A DNA stretch of 64,000 bases from positions 1 through 64,000 of the forward strand of contig NZ_JABAPM010000001.1 in NCBI RefSeq assembly GCF_018913465.1, written 5' to 3'. Made by a program: the position numbers and the translations under genes. Numbering within the stretch: the first letter of the stretch is position 1; each line of letters starts with the position of its first letter. The stretch comes from Arcanobacterium phocae (GTDB lineage Bacteria > Actinomycetota > Actinomycetes > Actinomycetales > Actinomycetaceae). Shown in pieces: positions 63,720 through 64,000 of the stretch. The notes under the pieces were generated by a model. That model had not been told where the DNA came from. It saw nothing but the letters and a program-made list of their open reading frames with translations, and ran no database searches.

Positions 63720-64000
63720 GTGACTATTCCGTCTACCCGTGTCTCGAATCGGCGGCAACGCGCCGCTCATGAACGTACCGTTTTAGCCCTGTTGACTGGT
63801 AGCGACGCGGCACAGATGCTGTCAGTTGCGTTAGCTCATCGGGGGATAGTGCGGTCGTGGAATGTGCATGCCATTCATCATCGTCCCGGAGCTGGCGTTT
63901 CTGTTGGTTACAGCGTGGTGTTGGATCATAACGACGACGGTTGCGTAAGACGGACTGATACCTACGTGGTGGCTACGTCCGGGCGAATTAACGAAGACCG
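63720..64000 (+). CDS. Probable phosphotransferase (APH-like), N-terminal part
   Basis: An open frame starting at GTG 63720 runs to the window edge, about 93 residues. It contains HERTVLALLTGSDAAQMLSV, SWNVHAIHHRPGAGVSVGYS and YVVATSGRINED, which resembles the N-terminal lobe of aminoglycoside-phosphotransferase-like proteins of actinobacteria. It is truncated by the window end and the catalytic core is missing. It diverges from the adenosine deaminase gene. Confidence 0.6.
   Translation, partial: MTIPSTRVSNRRQRAAHERTVLALLTGSDAAQMLSVALAHRGIVRSWNVHAIHHRPGAGVSVGYSVVLDHNDDGCVRRTDTYVVATSGRINED

Noticed and set aside
1-64000. CRISPR array, insertion sequence, prophage or integrative element
   Set aside because: No spaced direct repeats, transposase, integrase or phage genes were seen, and the tRNA genes show no duplicated 3' end that would mark an attachment site.

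Overview
The window looks like chromosomal core DNA of a low-to-mid GC actinobacterium of the Actinomycetaceae, most like Arcanobacterium or Trueperella. This is an inference from gene content: WhiB, MtrA-MtrB-LpqB, DUF3499, DUF5719 and TIGR03089 proteins, monomeric NADP isocitrate dehydrogenase, 7Fe ferredoxin FdxA, FprA, GTG starts with AGGAGG sites, and base composition near 50% by eye. The 23S end at positions 1-78 could settle the genus by database search. I see no insertion sequence, prophage, integrase, CRISPR array or clear pseudogene, and no stretch above 300 bases lacks a gene.

Layout. 1-341: 3' end of a 23S gene, the 5S gene and a terminator. 443-5584: a sugar phosphotransferase (PTS) regulon. 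ptsH-ptsI run on the plus strand; an EIIBCA permease and a BglG/LicT-type antiterminator run on the minus strand. Both transcripts begin with a matching antiterminator target (RAT) overlapping an intrinsic terminator. 5632-19676: peptidase T, proline iminopeptidase, an orphan HpaH-like hydratase, L-lactate dehydrogenase, a lipoprotein, isocitrate dehydrogenase, a small phosphatase, an M18 aminopeptidase, an acyl-CoA ligase, and lipB-lipA. 19945-25920: a peptide ABC importer. 26106-29780: a heterodimeric ABC exporter with one intact and one degenerate ATP site, preceded by a palindrome.

30511-39926: typA with a membrane protein and a VanW protein, then fdxA, citrate synthase, maf, a DUF885 protein and a class III adenylate cyclase. 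40012-45335: a two-component system facing two LytR-CpsA-Psr ligases and a TIGR03089 protein. 45445-56837: the envelope and division block whiB, giant glycosyltransferase, DUF5719, degenerate metallopeptidase-like protein, DUF3499, mtrA-mtrB-lpqB, comF, and hpf behind a structured leader. 57020-64000: fprA, yajQ, tRNA-Tyr, tRNA-Thr, tRNA-Met, rpmG, murB, two alpha/beta hydrolases, adenosine deaminase, and the start of a probable phosphotransferase.

How it fits together. Sugar enters through PTS phosphorelay, with permease and general PTS genes apparently switched together by one antiterminator. Peptides enter through the Opp importer and are trimmed by several cytosolic peptidases. Lactate dehydrogenase, citrate synthase and isocitrate dehydrogenase suggest fermentation plus an oxidative TCA branch. 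A large share of the rest builds or monitors the cell envelope. The less understood parts are the RAT-controlled PTS pair, the asymmetric exporter, the glycosyltransferase-DUF5719 pair and the hpf leader.
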